Below are positions 61,243 to 64,000 of a stretch of DNA of 64,000 bases, piece by piece (position 1 is the stretch's first letter; each line of letters opens with the position of its first letter). Both the position numbers and the translations under genes were made by a program. Under the pieces are notes generated by a model. It had not been told where the DNA came from, did not search any database, and was given only the letters and a program-made list of their open reading frames with translations. Source of the stretch: Acidisoma cellulosilyticum (GTDB lineage: Bacteria; Pseudomonadota; Alphaproteobacteria; Acetobacterales; Acetobacteraceae); the NCBI RefSeq assembly GCF_020621385.1, contig NZ_JAESVA010000015.1:1-64000 (forward strand). Direction: 5' to 3'.

Positions 61243-62807
61243 GCTGTAAGCCGCTCTTTGATCCTGTCGGCGACCCGGAGCGCGTTCGCGATGATGGTGA
61301 GCGTCGGGTTGACCGCTCCGATGGACGGGAAGAAGGACGCATCGGTGATATAGAGATTGTCGAGTTCGTGGGCCTTGCAATCGAGATCGAGCACTGATGT
61401 TGCCGGGTCCGTGCCGAAGCGCGCCGTTCCGGCCTGATGGGCCGTTCCGCTAATCGGAATGTTTTTGCCGAGATAAAGGCTGCGTTCAAGAAGCACAGGA
61501 TGGGCGCCGACCACGCTCATGAGATGTTCGAGCTTCTTCTTGAGGCGGTGATGCGCCTCCATATTATTCTCGGTGACGTCAAGCACGACGCGGTCGCCGT
61601 CATAGTAGATCCGGTTTTCCGGCCGGGGCAGATCCTCGCTCTGCAGCCAGAAATCCATCGAGTACTCGGCCATTTTGTCGAATGGCATCGCTGGCAGCCA
61701 TTCAAGCCATTTTGGAAGCGCCTCGCCTTTAATTTGTTCAGCATGGGAGGTCGCGCACATTTGGATCAGCCCGAGCGGATAATCCCAGTCGTCTGATTTG
61801 AAGTAGTAGTCGCTGAGAGCGAGCGTCTTCTGAAAAACCGTATGATTGGGCTCCTTCAGAATTGCCATCAAGACGCTCATATTATGCCGGATGTAATTAC
61901 GTCCCACCTGGTCAGAACCATTAGCCAGACCGTGAGGATGCTGGTCATTGGCCGATCGCAGGAGCAGAAGAGCAGAGGACAAGGCGCCACAGGCGACGAC
62001 TATGATGTCGGCTGAATATTCTTCCTCGCCCCCGTCACGCTCGACGACCACTTTGTTGACCCGACGACCAGAGGCATCGGTTTCCAGCCGCGAGACGTAA
62101 GCTCCGGTCATCAGCGTCACATTCGAATAGGCGGCGAGCGTCGGGTCGATCAATATGACCTGAGCATCGGCCTTGCCATTCAGCAGACAAGGAAAGCCGT
62201 CAAAAGCATCGCACCGGATGCAGATGCTTGTGGGCGTCGGCTTCCCGTTTTTTTCGTCGAGCAAGATACCAAGCGGCAGGTGGAAGGGCTTAAGGCCTTC
62301 ATTCACCAAGCTATCGTTCAGTTCTTGAATTCGCGCCTCGTGGGAGACGGGCGGGTGAGGATAGGGCCCGCTTGCCAAAGGTTCCAGAGGGTCCTCGCCA
62401 CGCTGACCATGGACATGAAACAGGCGCTCGGCCTCCGCATAATACGGCTCGAATGCCTCATACTTCAGGGGCCAAGCAGGCGAAACGCCGTCGACGTGGT
62501 GAACCTCCTCGAAGTCCGCCTTGCGCAGACGGAAAAGTGCCGCGCCATAGACTTTGGAGTTTCCGCCAACGTATCGATGTAGTGCTGGTTGAAAGGTTTG
62601 ACCGTCTCCACCGTACCAGGTCTCGTCCGCCTGATAGGCGCCATCGACGAAGACAGTCTTTGAATCCCAATTGGCGGGCGAGCGAGGAAGATAGTCTCCT
62701 CGTTCCAGGATGAGGATTCTCTTGCCCGTCGGTGCCAGGCGCTGCGCGACGGCGCCCCCGCCTGGACCGCTGCCGATGATAATCACGTCATAGTCGTTGT
62801 TTGTCAT
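61239..62807 (-). CDS. GMC family FAD-dependent oxidoreductase
   Basis: This is a 522-residue GMC dehydrogenase or oxidase. The FAD site is IIIGSGPGGGAVAQRLA at residues 8-24, and the catalytic pair is His in GTAHQAGTARFG (about 458) and Asn in GAVNPTLTIIANA (about 497). There is no Tat or Sec signal, so it is cytoplasmic or peripheral. It oxidises an alcohol or sugar carbon. The gene lies 29 bases after the SDR gene and overlaps the DoxX gene. Confidence 0.92.
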   Translation of the reverse strand: MTNNDYDVIIIGSGPGGGAVAQRLAPTGKRILILERGDYLPRSPANWDSKTVFVDGAYQADETWYGGDGQTFQPALHRYVGGNSKVYGAALFRLRKADFEEVHHVDGVSPAWPLKYEAFEPYYAEAERLFHVHGQRGEDPLEPLASGPYPHPPVSHEARIQELNDSLVNEGLKPFHLPLGILLDEKNGKPTPTSICIRCDAFDGFPCLLNGKADAQVILIDPTLAAYSNVTLMTGAYVSRLETDASGRRVNKVVVERDGGEEEYSADIIVVACGALSSALLLLRSANDQHPHGLANGSDQVGRNYIRHNMSVLMAILKEPNHTVFQKTLALSDYYFKSDDWDYPLGLIQMCATSHAEQIKGEALPKWLEWLPAMPFDKMAEYSMDFWLQSEDLPRPENRIYYDGDRVVLDVTENNMEAHHRLKKKLEHLMSVVGAHPVLLERSLYLGKNIPISGTAHQAGTARFGTDPATSVLDLDCKAHELDNLYITDASFFPSIGAVNPTLTIIANALRVADRIKERLTA

Positions 62808-62836
62808 CGGTCTATCTTGCCCAAATATGTCTGGTG

Positions 62837-63703
62837 CTAACCGCCGGTTGCGAAGCCGGGATAAAGCGTCATGCCGCCATCCACGAACAGGGTGGCGCCG
62901 GTGACGTAGTCGGCCGCTTCAGAGGCAAGCCAAACAGCCGCCTGCGCGATGTCATCGGGCTCGCCAATTCTCTTGTAGGGAACCAGCGTCATTAGGTCGG
63001 CGTAAGCCGAGGGCGTCTCCCAAGCGGCTGTATTAATAGGCGTCCGGATGGCACCGGGCCCGATGCTGTTGACCCGAATGAAATGCGGAGCGAGTTCCTG
63101 CGCGATGCTCCGCATAAGTTGCATGACACCGCCCTTGGACGCCGCGTAGTTGGCATGGCCCCCCCAGGGAATAACCTGATGAACCGAACTCATGCAGATA
63201 ATTTTCCCGGCAGCCTTGGAAACGGAAGGCACGACACCGCGGCGCTTGAACTCGCGGGTCGCGGCGCGTGTGCACAGGAATTGCCCCGTCAGATTTACGC
63301 CGATCACAGTATTCCACTGCTCAAGTGTCATCTCATCATAGGCGGAGTCCCGCTGCAGGCCTGCGTTGCTCACCACGATATGCAAGGTTTCGAAATACGA
63401 AATGGCGTCGGAGAACATCTTCTCGACTTCGTCTTCGCGGCTGACATCTGCCTTCAAAGCAATCGCCCGACGTCCCATGCCAATGATTTCCTGAACGACA
63501 GCGTCCGCGGCATCAGGGTCTGTCACGTAATTGACCACGACATCGGCGCCGGCGCGTGCCAATCCGATTGCGATGGCCTTACCAATGCCAGAATTAGCGC
63601 CGGTAACGAGGGCAGGTTGGCCTGTGAGCACGGGATTATAAGCGACATCGGGAACACGGCTGCTATCGAATGATGCAGGCGCGGCTGGATCTTTTGAATT
63701 CAT
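62837..63703 (-). CDS. SDR family oxidoreductase (glucose 1-dehydrogenase-like)
   Basis: This is a 288-residue classical short-chain dehydrogenase, with a short N-terminal extension. It has TGANSGIGKAIAIGLARAGA (about residues 34-53), NAGLQRDS, and the catalytic YAASK near residue 183, ending TGATLFVDGGMTLYPGF. It resembles glucose 1-dehydrogenases. It is the first gene of the minus-strand oxidative operon and probably acts on a sugar or polyol. Confidence 0.9.
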   Translation of the reverse strand: MNSKDPAAPASFDSSRVPDVAYNPVLTGQPALVTGANSGIGKAIAIGLARAGADVVVNYVTDPDAADAVVQEIIGMGRRAIALKADVSREDEVEKMFSDAISYFETLHIVVSNAGLQRDSAYDEMTLEQWNTVIGVNLTGQFLCTRAATREFKRRGVVPSVSKAAGKIICMSSVHQVIPWGGHANYAASKGGVMQLMRSIAQELAPHFIRVNSIGPGAIRTPINTAAWETPSAYADLMTLVPYKRIGEPDDIAQAAVWLASEAADYVTGATLFVDGGMTLYPGFATGG

Positions 63704-63874
63704 AGATGTTTTCCCGCTTAACGCGTTTGGGCTTCGAGAAATCGTACATGAGTAAGGACGCGAGAGACCAACTTGTAAAATTGGTTCGCATCTCGTCTCG
63801 ACAGCAATCTCGATATCTTCGCCAGAGAAAGTCTCGCTCTAGCACAGAGGCAGAATGCTAGGTTGAAAGCGGAA

Positions 63875-64000
63875 CTACTTGTCCTCGTAGTCACGCGTCC
63901 AGTGCCAATGGCGGTCGGCCTCGCCTTCCGGATGACCCTCCATTTCCCACAATTTGTACGCTCTCAGACGGAAGTGCTCATCCCGCGCAGCATGCCAAAA
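63875..64000 (-). CDS. DUF2934 domain protein, C-terminal part
   Basis: The final 41 codons of a minus-strand gene cut by the window edge. They read DEHFRLRAYKLWEMEG, HPEGEADRHWHW and TRDYEDK, then TAG at 63877-63875. This RAYxLWExEGxPEGxAxxHW pattern is diagnostic of DUF2934, a small protein common in alphaproteobacteria. Its function is unknown. Its position suggests a separate unit from the SDR operon. Confidence 0.8.
   Translation of the reverse strand, partial: FWHAARDEHFRLRAYKLWEMEGHPEGEADRHWHWTRDYEDK

Noticed and set aside
63663-63845. 60-residue minus-strand frame upstream of the SDR gene
   Set aside because: It overlaps the SDR N-terminus in another frame and shows no ribosome site or family similarity.
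1-64000. CRISPR arrays, tRNA or rRNA genes, intact insertion sequences
   Set aside because: I saw no regularly spaced direct repeats, no tRNA-like cloverleaf or rRNA motif, and no transposase. The only repeats found are the 106-bp element and the short repeats listed.

Overview
This is a high-GC chromosomal window from an alphaproteobacterium, most likely from the Hyphomicrobiales (Rhizobiales) side. The evidence is the gene content: RpoH, a CheW/B/R/A cluster with CheC, an ECF sigma/anti-sigma pair with cytochrome b561, PaoABC-type molybdenum hydroxylases, and many tightly overlapping (ATGA/GTGA/TGATG) operons. I see no rRNA, tRNA, CRISPR array, phage or intact insertion sequence. Genus cannot be set from the sequence alone.

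Layout. 0-6.6 kb: the tail of a succinate-semialdehyde-type dehydrogenase, then an operon for a sugar-type ABC importer, an SDR dehydrogenase, an unrecognised 191-aa protein and a lactonase-like metallo-beta-lactamase. 6.7-13.6 kb: an AraC regulator divergent from an amidase, followed by amiC-amiR and an orphan amide/urea-type binding protein. The amiC leader has a good promoter and a hairpin that matches the ANTAR target loop. 13.6-16.2 kb: an MFS transporter and a carboxymuconolactone decarboxylase-like protein, divergent from a TetR regulator. 16.3-22 kb: an OpgH-like glucosyltransferase, then a medium-chain dehydrogenase, a PTPS/QueD-like protein lacking its catalytic residues, a GT4 glycosyltransferase, and convergent RibD-C-like reductase and GTP cyclohydrolase II genes. 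This set is not explained by riboflavin synthesis alone. 22.2-28 kb: ECF sigma, anti-sigma and cytochrome b561, then a three-gene ferric-iron ABC importer behind a Fur-like operator. 28-32 kb: a decayed DHA2 efflux gene, a TetR/SDR divergent pair with two operators, a Rossmann-fold protein and YceI.

32.1-35.7 kb: a four-gene overlapping operon (GT2, acyl-CoA dehydrogenase-like, PIG-L deacetylase, NodS-like methyltransferase) that looks like a pathway for a modified glycoconjugate. 36-37.7 kb: a TPP enzyme of the pyruvate oxidase type. 38.7-49.2 kb: a complete but unusual chemosensory operon (soluble tandem-hairpin MCP, triple CheW, CheB, CheR, CheA, STAS protein, CheY, CheC, hybrid kinase). 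49.3-54.5 kb: a UvrD-like helicase, RpoH with an intrinsic terminator, a 50-aa DUF3309-type membrane peptide, a MOSC protein and an exported protein. 54.6-63.7 kb: a minus-strand oxidative operon (SDR, GMC oxidoreductase, DoxX, cupin, SMP-30 lactonase, two-domain VOC) leading into a PaoABC-type aldehyde oxidoreductase. The right edge cuts a DUF2934 gene.

Three copies of a 106-bp intergenic repeat (6.7, 31.6 and 54.5 kb) punctuate the window. The best candidates for undescribed biology are the pterin/riboflavin-like glycosylation cluster (18.1-22.0 kb), the GT2/ACAD/PIG-L/methyltransferase operon (32.2-35.7 kb), the ANTAR-type leader at 9.93 kb and the soluble chemosensory array operon.
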